Assembly (NCBI RefSeq): GCF_003665095.1
Contig: NZ_RCHV01000002.1
Location: forward strand, 2,290,001-2,354,000
Length of the DNA stretch: 64,000 bases
From: Streptomyces sp. Z26
GTDB taxonomy: Bacteria > Actinomycetota > Actinomycetes > Streptomycetales > Streptomycetaceae
Direction: 5' to 3'
The position numbers were made by a program, and so were the translations under genes. This document shows, in pieces, positions 27,401 to 36,572 of this stretch. How positions within the stretch are numbered: the stretch's first letter is position 1; every line of letters starts with the position of its first letter. The notes beneath the pieces were generated by a model. The model was given only the letters and a program-made list of their open reading frames with translations. It was not told where the DNA came from and searched no databases.

Positions 27401-28696
27401 GTGACCGAAACCGGCACGCTCCCCACCGACGAGGCGCCCCCGCCCCCGGCCCCGCCGGAACGCGGGCGGCGCCGGTGGCTGCGCTGGGCCGCGCTCGGCA
27501 CGGCGGTGCTCGTCGTCGCCGGTGCCGGCGTCGGCTGGGCCTTCTACGAGAAGCTCGACGGCAACATCCGCACGGACCGGGACACCGCCGAGGAGCTGGC
27601 CCGGCACGAGGACGAACGCCCGGTGGGCACGGGCGAGGCGCAGGACATCCTGCTGCTCGGCTCGGACAGCCGGGACGGCGACAACACCGGCTACGGCCCC
27701 GGCGGTTCGGAGCGCGCCGACACCACGATCCTGCTGCACCTGCCCGCCGACCGGTCGCACGCGACGGCCGTCTCGCTGCCGCGCGACCTGATGGTGGACA
27801 TCCCCGGCTGCGGGAAGCCGGACGGCGGGACGACGCGGCCGCAGTTCGCGCAGTTCAACTGGGCGTTCGAGTTCGGCGGCGCCGCCTGCACGATCCGTAC
27901 GGTCGAGAAGCTGACCGGCGTACGCGTGGACCACCACCTCATCGTCGACTTCAGCGGCTTCAAGGAGCTGGTGGACTCGCTCGGCGGCGTCGAGGTCTGC
28001 CTGCGCGAGCCGGTGCGGGACCAGGACGCGCAGCTCGACCTGGACGCCGGACGGCAGACGTTGCACGGCGAGGAGGCGCTGGGCTTCGTCCGCGCCCGCA
28101 AGGGCTTCGACGGCAGCGACACCCAACGCATGGACCGGCAGCAGCAGTTCCTCGGCTCGCTGGTGAAGAAGACCCGCAGCGACGGCGTACTGCTCAACCC
28201 GGCCAAGCTCTACCCCGTACTCGACTCGGCGACGTCCTCGTTGACCGCGGACACCGGGTTGGACTCGCTGCGCGAGCTGTACGACCTGACGCGCAGCGTG
28301 CGCGGCATATCGGAGGAGAAGGTCCGGTTCCTCACCGTGCCCCGGCAGCCGTACGCGCTGAACGCCAACCGGGACGAACTCGTACAACCCGCCGCGGAAC
28401 GGCTGTTCACGCTCCTGCGGAACGACCAGCCCGTCCCCGTGGGGGAGAAGACCGACGACGCCACCCCCGAGCCGGGCGCCTCCGACGGGACGCCGAGCGC
28501 CGCACCCGGGGCCGCGAACCGGGCCTCCCTGGAGACCGGACCGAGCGCCTCCGCGAGCCCGTCCGCGCCGCCGTCACCCGACGGTTCGGGCGACCCGTCA
28601 CCCGACGCCTCGCCCGACGGGGGCGCCACTTACCGTGGCACGACCGCCGCCCGCGACGTCTGCGCACAGGGTGGCGCAGGGAATGGGGCGGATTGA
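27401..28696 (+). CDS. LCP (LytR-CpsA-Psr) wall-glycopolymer ligase 1
   Basis: A 431-residue protein with a short cytoplasmic tail, one membrane helix (WLRWAALGTAVLVVAGAGVGW, shortened here by its edges), and an extracellular LCP domain from about residue 80 to 330. Motifs are DILLLGSDSRDG, the Arg/Asp-rich VSLPRDLMVDIPG, and ALGFVRARKGFDGSDTQRMDRQQQF. LCP enzymes move undecaprenyl-linked glycopolymers onto peptidoglycan. The tail is Ser/Pro/Asp-rich. The GTG at 27401 has GAGGGA about 10 bases upstream; the frame is open for 26 codons before it but reads as non-coding. It is the first of four tandem or near-tandem paralogues. Confidence 0.92.
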   Translation: MTETGTLPTDEAPPPPAPPERGRRRWLRWAALGTAVLVVAGAGVGWAFYEKLDGNIRTDRDTAEELARHEDERPVGTGEAQDILLLGSDSRDGDNTGYGPGGSERADTTILLHLPADRSHATAVSLPRDLMVDIPGCGKPDGGTTRPQFAQFNWAFEFGGAACTIRTVEKLTGVRVDHHLIVDFSGFKELVDSLGGVEVCLREPVRDQDAQLDLDAGRQTLHGEEALGFVRARKGFDGSDTQRMDRQQQFLGSLVKKTRSDGVLLNPAKLYPVLDSATSSLTADTGLDSLRELYDLTRSVRGISEEKVRFLTVPRQPYALNANRDELVQPAAERLFTLLRNDQPVPVGEKTDDATPEPGASDGTPSAAPGAANRASLETGPSASASPSAPPSPDGSGDPSPDASPDGGATYRGTTAARDVCAQGGAGNGAD

Positions 28697-28817
28697 CCGT
28701 TTCTGATCCAGTGGAGTTCGTCACCGACGTCGCTCCTTCTGGAAGTCGCCGGATAGTGTGAGCGATCCGGCGCCTTCCCCAGGGGCGCCAGCGGCATATT
28801 GGAGGAAGTTCGCAATC

Positions 28818-30623
28818 GTGGACGCGCATGGCCGGCGGCACGCGGGGGATGTCGACCCCGCGGATCAATGGGTGTTGAATCCGGACACCGGCAGCTACGA
28901 GCTGCGCCTGACGCCTCCCGCCGACGAGACCCCGGTTTCATACGGCGACGAGGACCGCCCCACCACCCCGCGACGCGGCAGAAGAGCCTCCTCCCCCACC
29001 GACACGGAGCGCGACGGCGACGGCACCGAGCCGCACGTGCCCGGACAGCGGACGACGGCGTCGGCCGCGGAGGACGCGGGCACGGGCGCGGGTACGGCCA
29101 CGGGCGGTGGCGGCCACCGGGCCGGGGGCCGCGCCGCGGCCCGGGCGGCGGCCGCGGGCAACAGCCGCCGCAAGCCGAAGGAGCAGCTGACCCGGAAGCA
29201 GAAGATGCTGCGCTGGGGCGGCGGTTCGATGGGGCTGGTGCTGCTCGCGGGCTGCACCGGCGGCTACCTCCTCTACCGGCACTTCAACGGGAACATCGAC
29301 AAGGTCGACGTCGGCATCGACAACCCGGCGGTCACCGACGGGCCCGTGAACATCCTCGTCATCGGCACCGACAGCCGTACGGGCAAGGGCAACGACGGCT
29401 ACGGCGACGCGGGCAGCGTCGGCCACGCGGACACCACGCTGCTGTTCCACGTCTCCGCCGACCGCTCCAACGCGACCGCGCTCTCCATCCCGCGCGACAT
29501 GATCACCGACATCCCCGAGTGCCCGACGAAGCAGGAAGACGGCTCGACGAAGACGATCCCGGCCGAGCGGAACGTCCGCTTCAACACCAGCCTCGGACAG
29601 CGCGGCAGGGACCCGGGCTGCACCTGGCGCACCGTGCAGGAGTTGACGGGCGTCGAGGTCAACCACTTCATGATGGCGGACTTCAACGCCGTCAAGGAGC
29701 TGTCCAGCGCGGTCGGTGGCGTCGAGGTCTGCGTCGCCAAGGACATAGACGACCCCAAGTCCCATCTGAAGCTGGACGCGGGCAAGCACACCGTCGAGGG
29801 CGAGCAGGCGCTGGCGTTCGTACGGACCCGGCACTCCGTCGGGTTCGGCAGCGACCTGAGCCGGATCGAGCTGCAACAGCAGTTCCTCAGCGCGATGATC
29901 CGCAAGATGAAGGCCAGCAACACCCTGAGCGACCCGAGCAAGCTCTTCGACCTGGCGAACGCCGCTACCCGCGCGCTGACAGTCGACACCGGGATAGGCA
30001 GCGTGAAGAAGCTGGTCGACCTCGGCAAGGACCTGCGCCGCGTCGACATCGGGAACATCACGTTCGTCACGGCTCCGGTCGTCGACAACCCCGAGGACAA
30101 GGCGTCCGTCGTACTGGACCAGGCCAAGTCCGGGCCCCTGTTCAAGATGCTCCAAGAGGACAGGTCGCTCACGAAGACCAAGAAGGACAAGGACAAGGGC
30201 GGCAAGAAGGAGAGCGGCGTCGACCTGAGCAAGGTGGAGCCCTCGGCCGCCGACGAGGTGCGCGTCGACATCACCAACGGCGGCGGCCCGGTCGGCGCCG
30301 CGCAGGCCACGGTGACGTACCTCCAGAACGAGGAGGGCGTCACGCTCTCCACCAACGCGGGGAACGCCTCGGAGGAACTGCCCGCGACCCGCCTGGAGTT
30401 CGCACCCAACCAGGAGGACCAGGCCGCCGCCCTCGCGAAGCTGATGGGCCTGCCGAACTCCGCGCTGAAGCGGAGCTCCACCGAAGCCGGGCCGAGGGAC
30501 CCGATGAAGCTGACGCTGGGCAAGGACTTCACGGGCGCGGGCGAGCCCATCGGCGCGCCCGACAAGGCGCCGGACGGCGTGAAGGAAGTCAACGCCGGCG
30601 ACAAGAACATCTGCGCGAAGTGA
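28818..30623 (+). CDS. LCP wall-glycopolymer ligase 2 with C-terminal LytR_C domain
   Basis: A 601-residue paralogue. The first 120 residues are a disordered cytoplasmic region, beginning with DPADQWVLNPDTGSYEL, a short motif I associate with Streptomyces LCP proteins. A membrane helix follows near residue 135-160 (MGLVLLAGCTGGYLLY). The LCP domain shows NILVIGTDSRTGKGN, ALSIPRDMITDIPEC and ALAFVRTRHSVGFGSDLSRIELQQQF. After a Lys/Asp-rich linker comes a LytR_C-type domain (EVRVDITNGGGPVGAA). I chose GTG 28818, which has GGAGGA 11 bases away; an in-frame GTG at 28758 is the alternative. Confidence 0.91.
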   Translation: MDAHGRRHAGDVDPADQWVLNPDTGSYELRLTPPADETPVSYGDEDRPTTPRRGRRASSPTDTERDGDGTEPHVPGQRTTASAAEDAGTGAGTATGGGGHRAGGRAAARAAAAGNSRRKPKEQLTRKQKMLRWGGGSMGLVLLAGCTGGYLLYRHFNGNIDKVDVGIDNPAVTDGPVNILVIGTDSRTGKGNDGYGDAGSVGHADTTLLFHVSADRSNATALSIPRDMITDIPECPTKQEDGSTKTIPAERNVRFNTSLGQRGRDPGCTWRTVQELTGVEVNHFMMADFNAVKELSSAVGGVEVCVAKDIDDPKSHLKLDAGKHTVEGEQALAFVRTRHSVGFGSDLSRIELQQQFLSAMIRKMKASNTLSDPSKLFDLANAATRALTVDTGIGSVKKLVDLGKDLRRVDIGNITFVTAPVVDNPEDKASVVLDQAKSGPLFKMLQEDRSLTKTKKDKDKGGKKESGVDLSKVEPSAADEVRVDITNGGGPVGAAQATVTYLQNEEGVTLSTNAGNASEELPATRLEFAPNQEDQAAALAKLMGLPNSALKRSSTEAGPRDPMKLTLGKDFTGAGEPIGAPDKAPDGVKEVNAGDKNICAK

Positions 30624-30723
30624 TCCGGACGACGGCGGTGACGGCGCCCCTTTCCTCGACGGCGAGGAGAGGGCCGCGTACCGCCGTGCCGGGCGCGGTA
30701 CCACAGAAGAACGGGGAAGCCAC

Positions 30724-32502
30724 GTGCGGCAGCGAAACGGTGGCCGTGGCGACGCGGAGCGCGGCAGCGCGCCCTCAGCCAGTGAACTGGGCTGGGACGA
30801 CGGCCTGTACGACCGCGGGCCGGGCGGATCGGGCGGACCGGAGGACGCGGCCGAGCCGGACGCACCGGGCGACCCGGACGGCTCGGGTCGAGGAGACGAC
30901 GGCGACGGTCCCCGCGGGAGCGGCGGCCCCGCCCCGGCACGGAAACCGCCGAGTACGGTGAAGCGCCGCGTCTTCCGCTGGTTCGTGCTCGCCACCTCGG
31001 TGCTGATCCTCGGCACGGCGGGCGTCGGCTACCTCTACTACCGCCACCTCAACGGCAACCTCGGCCGCGACGCCCTGAACCTCGGCGACCACAAGCTGGA
31101 CCCGAGCGACCCCAACGGCGACGGCCAACGCCCCCTGAACATCCTGCTGCTGGGCTCCGACTCGCGCGCCTCCAAGGCCAACGTCGACCTCGGCGGCTCC
31201 CGCGCGGACGCCGACCGGCCACCGCTGGCCGACGTGCAGATGCTGCTCCACGTGTCGGCGGACCGCAGCAACATGTCGGTCGTGTCCATCCCCCGCGACA
31301 CCCGTGTGGACATCCCCAAGTGCACGGACAACGACGACGACGAGGTCTACGCGGCGACCTCCGACCGGATCAACTCCAGCCTCCAGCGGGGCGGTCCGGG
31401 CTGCACCGTGGCCACCTGGGAGGCCCTGACGGGCGTACCGGTCGACCACTTCATGATGATCGACTTCGCCGGTGTGGTCTCCATGGCCGACGCCGTCGGC
31501 GGCGTCCCGGTCTGCGTGAAGGACAACGTCCAGGACGTCAAGTCCGGTCTGAAGCTCAAGAAGGGCCGCTCCGTCGTCCGGGGCGAGCAGGCCCTCCAGT
31601 GGCTGCGTACGCGGCACGGCTTCGGGGACGGTACGGACATCGGGCGGGCCAAGGCCCAGCACCTCTACATGAGTTCGATGGTCCGGCAGCTCAAGGCCGG
31701 TACGAAGCTCAGCGACCCGAGCAAGATGCGCGACCTCGCGGAGTCCGCGACGAAGGCGCTCACCGTCGACCACGGGCTCGCCAGCGTCAAGCAGCTCTAC
31801 GACCTGGGCAACGACCTGAAGCGGGTGCCCACCGGCCGTATCACCATGGCCACCATGCCCTGGCAGTACTCCAGCGGCGGCAGCTACGTCGAGCCGAAGC
31901 CGGAGGACGCCGACAAGCTGTTCGCGATGCTGCGGCAGGACGTCGCGCTCGACGGCAAGGACGAGAAGAAGGCCCGGCCCGACAAGCCCAGCGAGCCGGC
32001 GGACACCGCGCCGCCGAAGGCGGAGATCCCCGTACGGGTGATGAACGGCACCGGCACGGCCGTGCAGGCGCCGGTCTCCGGCCGCGCCGGGAACCTCGCG
32101 GAGTGGCTGAACACCCAGGGCTTCACGCAGGCGACCGCCGACCAGACGCCCAAGTCGCAGACGGACACGATCGTCAGCTACGCCACCACGGACCAGCGCG
32201 CGGACGCGCTGGCGGTGGCGAAGGCGCTGGGCGTGCCGGAGCGCCTGGTCAAGCACTCGTCGGCGGTGCGGGGGGTGACCCTGGTCATCGGCGCGGACTG
32301 GCGTACGGGGACGGCGTACCCGGGCTCGACCCCGGACACCGGCGACACCGGTGGGTCCGACGGCTCCAGCGGCGAGGAGTCGGGCGGCTCCGACGACGGC
32401 GGCGCGGAGCCGGAGGACGAGAAGGCGCCGGACAGCGCGGACTCGCTGAACGGCGACGACGAGACGGCCTGCATGGACGTGAACCCGAACAACGTGTGGT
32501 GA
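30724..32502 (+). CDS. LCP wall-glycopolymer ligase 3 with C-terminal LytR_C domain
   Basis: A 592-residue paralogue, 100 bases downstream of LCP 2. It has an acidic Gly/Asp-rich cytoplasmic region of about 80 residues, a membrane helix (FVLATSVLILGTAGVGYLYY), and the LCP domain with NILLLGSDSRASKAN, VVSIPRDTRVDIPKC and ALQWLRTRHGFGDGTDIGRA. Sequence IPVRVMNGTGTAVQAPVSGRA begins the LytR_C domain near residue 435. The last 60 residues are Ser/Gly/Asp-rich. The GTG start has GGGGAAG upstream. Length and architecture match LCP 2, suggesting duplication. Its own substrate is unknown. Confidence 0.91.
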   Translation: MRQRNGGRGDAERGSAPSASELGWDDGLYDRGPGGSGGPEDAAEPDAPGDPDGSGRGDDGDGPRGSGGPAPARKPPSTVKRRVFRWFVLATSVLILGTAGVGYLYYRHLNGNLGRDALNLGDHKLDPSDPNGDGQRPLNILLLGSDSRASKANVDLGGSRADADRPPLADVQMLLHVSADRSNMSVVSIPRDTRVDIPKCTDNDDDEVYAATSDRINSSLQRGGPGCTVATWEALTGVPVDHFMMIDFAGVVSMADAVGGVPVCVKDNVQDVKSGLKLKKGRSVVRGEQALQWLRTRHGFGDGTDIGRAKAQHLYMSSMVRQLKAGTKLSDPSKMRDLAESATKALTVDHGLASVKQLYDLGNDLKRVPTGRITMATMPWQYSSGGSYVEPKPEDADKLFAMLRQDVALDGKDEKKARPDKPSEPADTAPPKAEIPVRVMNGTGTAVQAPVSGRAGNLAEWLNTQGFTQATADQTPKSQTDTIVSYATTDQRADALAVAKALGVPERLVKHSSAVRGVTLVIGADWRTGTAYPGSTPDTGDTGGSDGSSGEESGGSDDGGAEPEDEKAPDSADSLNGDDETACMDVNPNNVW

Positions 32503-32535
32503 GTGTCCCCGTCGTCCCCCTTCGGGGACGCGTAC

Positions 32536-32560
32536 GGGGAGGGGCCGCGCGCCCCTCCCC
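32536..32560. terminator. Bidirectional terminator, LCP 3 / glycosyltransferase
   Basis: A perfect 10-bp inverted repeat, GGGGAGGGGC at 32536-32545 and its complement at 32551-32560, with a 5-base loop, between convergent genes. Confidence 0.75.
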
Positions 32561-32581
32561 CGGCGGGAGCCGGACCGTGCG

Positions 32582-33655
32582 TCAGGCCCCGGGGGTGCCC
32601 GCGCCCGTACCGGCGCCCGCGTCCGTCACCGCGTCGGTGCCCGCACCCGTACCCGCACCGGCGGCGCTCGCGCGCACGTGCCGCGCCAGCTTCCGCGGGC
32701 TGGTGAGGAAGCCCCAGCCCCACGACATGTGCATGGTGGCGAGCGCGACCGGGATGCGTACGCGCGCCCCGAACGGCAGTCCCCGGCCCGCGGGCAGCGA
32801 CCCGGCGGTGATCGCCGCGAGGTACCCGACGGGGACGGCGAAGCCCCACGGCGTCACGGCGGCGCCGACCACGGCGCCCGCCGCGATGGCGCAGAGGGCC
32901 GCCGGGGGCGCGAGGTAGCGCAGGTTGATGGAGCCGGAGTGGTAGCGGGCGACGACGTGCCGCCAACGGCCGTAGTTCCGGTACTGCTTGGCCAGCTCAC
33001 GGACGTTCGGGCGCGGACGGTACGACACCCGCAGCTCCGGTGAGAACCAGATCAGACCGCCCGCCTCACGGATGCGGAAGTTCAGCTCCCAGTCCTGCGC
33101 GCGGATGAACTCGACGTTGTAGCCGCCCTGCCGCTCCAGCACCTCGCGCCGGAACACGCCCAGGTAGACCGTCTCGGCCGGGCCCGCCTCGCCGCCGGTG
33201 TGGAACGCCGCGTTCCCGACGCCGATGCGCGCGGTCATGGCGGCGGCGACGGCGTGCTCCCAGTCGTTCTCGCCCTCGGCGTGCATGATGCCGCCGACGT
33301 TCGCGGCGCCGGTCTCGTCGAGCAGGCGCACGGCGGTGGCGATGTAGTCGGGCGAGAGCATCCCGTGCCCGTCCACGCGGACGACGACCGGGTGCCGGGA
33401 CGCCTTGATCGCGGCGTTCAGCGCGGCGGGCGTACGGCCCGTCGGGTTCGGCACGGTGCTGACACGGGGGTCCTCGCGGACCAGCTCGGCGGCGATCTCG
33501 TCCGTACGGTCCGCGGAGGGGCCGAGGGCGATCACCACTTCCAGCTCACCCCCGTACTCCTGCTCCAGGATGTGCCGGACCGAAGTGCGCAGATGGCGCT
33601 CCTCGTTCAGCACGGGCATGATCACGGAGACGGCGGGGGGCGCGGAGGCAGTCAC
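32582..33655 (-). CDS. GT2 family glycosyltransferase, exopolysaccharide type
   Basis: A 357-residue transferase. The catalytic domain opens VSVIMPVLNEERHLRTSVRHIL, has the DxD-like VVRVDGHGMLSPDY, and ends with the ED/QxxRW-like pair around AQDWELNFRIREAGG and RNYGRWRHVV. Two or three hydrophobic segments follow (residues about 245-300), so it is membrane-associated. The tail is a low-complexity Gly/Ala/Thr repeat. It lies between LCP genes on the opposite strand and may make part of the polymer that those enzymes attach. The GTG at 33655 is where homology begins; no strong ribosome site is visible, and further in-frame upstream starts exist. Confidence 0.87.
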   Translation of the reverse strand: MTASAPPAVSVIMPVLNEERHLRTSVRHILEQEYGGELEVVIALGPSADRTDEIAAELVREDPRVSTVPNPTGRTPAALNAAIKASRHPVVVRVDGHGMLSPDYIATAVRLLDETGAANVGGIMHAEGENDWEHAVAAAMTARIGVGNAAFHTGGEAGPAETVYLGVFRREVLERQGGYNVEFIRAQDWELNFRIREAGGLIWFSPELRVSYRPRPNVRELAKQYRNYGRWRHVVARYHSGSINLRYLAPPAALCAIAAGAVVGAAVTPWGFAVPVGYLAAITAGSLPAGRGLPFGARVRIPVALATMHMSWGWGFLTSPRKLARHVRASAAGAGTGAGTDAVTDAGAGTGAGTPGA

Positions 33656-33832
33656 GGCCGCCACGTTACCGCGAACGGGGGACCCCTTCGCACGCCAGCC
33701 GGGTGTCCGCCGCACGGCGGCACGGCGTGGGGGAACCGGTCCGCCGATCATATGTGCCTACAGTGCGACCGCAGCACCGCCCGGCCTCCGGGCCCACGGC
33801 CCGGGAGGTCCCCCCAGCCGCGGAGGTCCGCA

Positions 33833-35521
33833 TTGCCCACGCCGGCCAGCCCCCACGAACGCCCGCAGCGCACGGGTGCCCGCCACGCGGCCACGTCCCG
33901 TACGGACGGGCCCCGCACCGCCGCGTCCCGCGCGGCCCGACCGCGCACGGGCGCGCGCCCCACCGGGAAGCACGCCGCCGGACGCCCCGCCCCGGGCGGC
34001 GGCGGCAGACGCGCGGGCGGGAACGGCGGGGGCGGGAACGGCGCGGGCCGCGCGCGCCGGAGGGGGTCCGGCGGGAAGGGGGGTGGGCGGCCCCGCTGGG
34101 GCCTGCGTGTCGTCATGGCCACGTCCGCCGTCGTGCTCGCCACCAGCGGCGTCGGGAACGCCCTCGTCAGCGGGCTGGACGACGGCGTACGCCGGGTCGA
34201 CCCGTTCTCCGGCATGACCGACCGCCCGAATGCCGCCGGGGGGTTGAACTTCCTCGTCGTCGGCGTGGACCAGCGGGACCAGCTCAGCAAGGCGACACGG
34301 CAGAAGTACCGGCTGGGCGGCGGCTCCTGCGACTGCACCGACACGCTGATGCTGGTGCACCTGTCGGAGGACCGGCAACGGATGAGCGTGGTCAGCATCC
34401 CGCGCGACTCGTACGTGAAGCTGCCCGACCACCGCGACGACGGCACCGGCAAGCGGCACACCGCGTTCCCCGCGAAGATCAACTCGGCGTACGCGCACGG
34501 TGGTCCGCATCTGACGGTGCGCGCGGTGGAGGCCATGACGAAGGTGCACATCGACCACTACCTGGAGGTCGACTTCGGCAGCTTCATGAAGACGGTCGAC
34601 ACGCTCGGCGGCGTCGACGTGTGCACCGTACGGCCGTTGAAGGACACGTACGCGGGCCTCGACCTGCCCGCGGGCACCTCCCGGCTGAACGGCGCGCAGG
34701 CCCTGTCGTACGTGCGCGCCCGGCACCTCGACGGCGCCTCCGACTTCGGGCGGATGCAGCGGCAGCAGCGGTTCCTCGCCTCCGTCATCGACAAGGCGAC
34801 GAGCAGCGGGGTGCTGATGAACCCGGTGAAGTTCAACGAGGTAGCGAAGAGCCTGCTGAAGTCCGTACGCGCCGACCGCGGTTTCGGCACCGCCGAGATG
34901 GTGGCGCTCGGGGAGGCGATGCGGGAGTTCACGCCCGCGTCGTCGGAGTTCGTGTCGGTGCCCGTCGCGAACGGCGACTACCGCGTGCCCGCGCTGGGTT
35001 CCACGGTGAAGTGGGACACCGCGCGCGCGGAGCGGCTGTTCGACGCGCTGCGCGACGACCGGCCGTTGGCGGAGCACAAGAAGAAGGAGAAGAAGGACCG
35101 CGGCGGGAAGGACGCGGCCACGCGCGCGGTGCCCGTCGACATCCCGCCCGGCAGCATCCGCGTACAGGTCGAGAACGGCACCGCGCACGCCGGTCTCGGG
35201 CACAAGGCGGACACCGCGCTCCGCGAGGTCGGCTTCAGCACCACCGGCATCCCCCGCAACGCGCGGGAGAAGGACCTGGAGCGGACGGTCATCACGTACG
35301 ACCCGCGCTGGAACCGTTCCGTCCGCACCCTGGCCGCGGCGCTGCCCGGTGCGGAACTGGAGCAGGAGAAGGGGCGCGGGCCGTCGATGAAGGTCACGGT
35401 CGGCACGGACTTCCGCGCGGCGCGCGCCGTACGGGTCGCGGAGCCGCTGCCGACCGCCGGGACCGACAAGTCCGGGAAGGGGTTCCAGGCGGTGACGGGC
35501 GACGAGGTGACGTGCGGCTAG
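33833..35521 (+). CDS. LCP wall-glycopolymer ligase 4 with C-terminal LytR_C domain
   Basis: A 562-residue paralogue. The first about 85 residues are extremely Arg/Pro/Gly-rich and cytoplasmic. A hydrophobic helix (VVMATSAVVLATSGVGNALV) precedes the LCP domain, which shows FLVVGVDQRDQLSKATRQ, VVSIPRDSYVKLPDH, INSAYAHGGPHLTVRAVE and ALSYVRARHLDGASDFGRMQ. A Lys-rich linker and a LytR_C domain (SIRVQVENGTAHAGLGHKA) end it. The best start is TTG 33833, with GGAGGT 6 bases upstream; the open frame reaches back much further without plausible protein. A TACAGT box about 75 bases upstream may be a -10. Confidence 0.88.
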   Translation: MPTPASPHERPQRTGARHAATSRTDGPRTAASRAARPRTGARPTGKHAAGRPAPGGGGRRAGGNGGGGNGAGRARRRGSGGKGGGRPRWGLRVVMATSAVVLATSGVGNALVSGLDDGVRRVDPFSGMTDRPNAAGGLNFLVVGVDQRDQLSKATRQKYRLGGGSCDCTDTLMLVHLSEDRQRMSVVSIPRDSYVKLPDHRDDGTGKRHTAFPAKINSAYAHGGPHLTVRAVEAMTKVHIDHYLEVDFGSFMKTVDTLGGVDVCTVRPLKDTYAGLDLPAGTSRLNGAQALSYVRARHLDGASDFGRMQRQQRFLASVIDKATSSGVLMNPVKFNEVAKSLLKSVRADRGFGTAEMVALGEAMREFTPASSEFVSVPVANGDYRVPALGSTVKWDTARAERLFDALRDDRPLAEHKKKEKKDRGGKDAATRAVPVDIPPGSIRVQVENGTAHAGLGHKADTALREVGFSTTGIPRNAREKDLERTVITYDPRWNRSVRTLAAALPGAELEQEKGRGPSMKVTVGTDFRAARAVRVAEPLPTAGTDKSGKGFQAVTGDEVTCG

Positions 35522-35552
35522 CGGAGGCCGAAGCCGGTGCCCGCGGGGGCTC

Positions 35553-35600
35553 CGGTGCCGTGCGGTGGGGCGCTGTCGCGCCGTGCCGCACGGCACCGGC
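35553..35600. terminator. Bidirectional terminator, LCP 4 / LPMO
   Basis: A perfect 14-bp inverted repeat, CCGGTGCCGTGCGG at 35553-35566 and its complement at 35587-35600. The 20-base loop itself contains a further GGCGC...GCGCC pairing. It separates convergent genes. Confidence 0.8.
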
Positions 35601-35606
35601 CGGCTG

Positions 35607-36119
35607 TCAGCCGATGTTCACGTCGATGCAGGCGTAGAACGCGTTGCCGGTGTCGGCGACGTTCCAGACGGCGAGCACCTTCTGCTTGCCCTTGATGCCG
35701 CCGAAGTTGACGTTGTGGCTCACCGTCTCGGGCGGCTGCGCGCCGTTGTCGTTGACCTCCGCGACCTTCTGGCCGCCGACGAAGTACTGCCAGGTGCTGG
35801 TGCGGTGGCGCGCGGTCAGCTTCCACGTGAACGTGTGGGAGCTGCCGATGTTGGTGACCTGCCAGCCCTTCCCGTCGTCGTCGAGTTCGGTGAAGCGGCT
35901 GCCGCCGCTGCACGTCGTCTGCCCCTTCGGGCCCTCGACGCTCTGCGGCTCGTACTTGATGTCACCGCACGAGACGGAACCCTTCGCACACTGGTCCTGA
36001 CGGCTCGGCGGAGAGGTCACCCAGCCGTGCGCGCTGGCCGAATTGGCCGGGAGGCACACGGCGATGAGCGGTGCGATACCCGCACCGACCACGGCGGCCA
36101 GTCTTCGCTTCGAGTGCAT
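35607..36119 (-). CDS. AA10 lytic polysaccharide monooxygenase (chitin-active type)
   Basis: A 170-residue secreted copper enzyme that oxidatively breaks crystalline polysaccharide. The signal peptide ends ANSASA, so that the mature protein starts with His31 (HGWVTSPPSR), the N-terminal half of the histidine brace. The second brace residue is His105 in TARHRTSTWQYF. The C-terminal WNVADTGNAFYACIDVNIG contains the conserved Phe next to the copper site. There is no added carbohydrate-binding module, so it is a minimal single-domain form. AAGGAG precedes the ATG. A DasR-like operator overlaps the promoter, which supports a chitin or aminosugar role; cellulose cannot be excluded by sequence alone. 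Confidence 0.92.
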   Translation of the reverse strand: MHSKRRLAAVVGAGIAPLIAVCLPANSASAHGWVTSPPSRQDQCAKGSVSCGDIKYEPQSVEGPKGQTTCSGGSRFTELDDDGKGWQVTNIGSSHTFTWKLTARHRTSTWQYFVGGQKVAEVNDNGAQPPETVSHNVNFGGIKGKQKVLAVWNVADTGNAFYACIDVNIG

Positions 36120-36572
36120 GCCAACTCCTTCACGGTATGAGTCGCCGCGGGGATGGGGGCCGGTGCCCGCGGGAGTGCTGGGCGCCGTCGGCGACTGTGT
36201 CGAGTTGCGCGGCGAACGCGAAGACGGATGTTCCGCCAGCGGTGAGGAAGCAGCCGTCCCGTGAAGTGAACTGACGGCTGCGAAAGTGGTCGATTCGGTT
36301 CCCGTTCGCCATTAGTCCAGACCATACCGACAGTCCGGAAAGGGTCAAGAGGCCGCGCACGAGCCGGTTTCGGCGCCGTACGCGCCCCTCCACCCCGCCG
36401 TACGCACCGGTGCGCACGCCCGCTGACGTACGGCCCGTACGCCGTCTACGCCGCGCGCGCGGGCACGGATCGGCGTACGGGACCCTCGCGGGCGCGCGCA
36501 GGCTTCGGCGCACGCCGGAGGGGGTACGGACAGGGGCCGTGCCGTACGGGGACGCCGCCGGGGAGCGCGCCC
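36120..36572. other. Intergenic region upstream of the LPMO gene
   Basis: These 453 bases hold no gene I can support. The left part is a leader of about 195 bases for the LPMO gene; the promoter and DasR-like site lie at 36313-36348. The right part, downstream of the thioesterase gene, is GTACGG-rich sequence with no clear terminator. Confidence 0.5.
36313..36348 (-). promoter_or_regulatory. LPMO promoter with overlapping DasR-responsive element
   Basis: On the complement, TTGACC (36343-36348) and TATGGT (36321-36326) are 16 bases apart. TGGTCTGGACTA (36313-36324) overlaps the -10 and the expected start of transcription. It matches the dre core TGGTCTAGACCA at 10 of 12 positions. DasR, the GlcNAc-responsive repressor, binds such sites, so this is where a repressor would block transcription. 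Confidence 0.55.
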
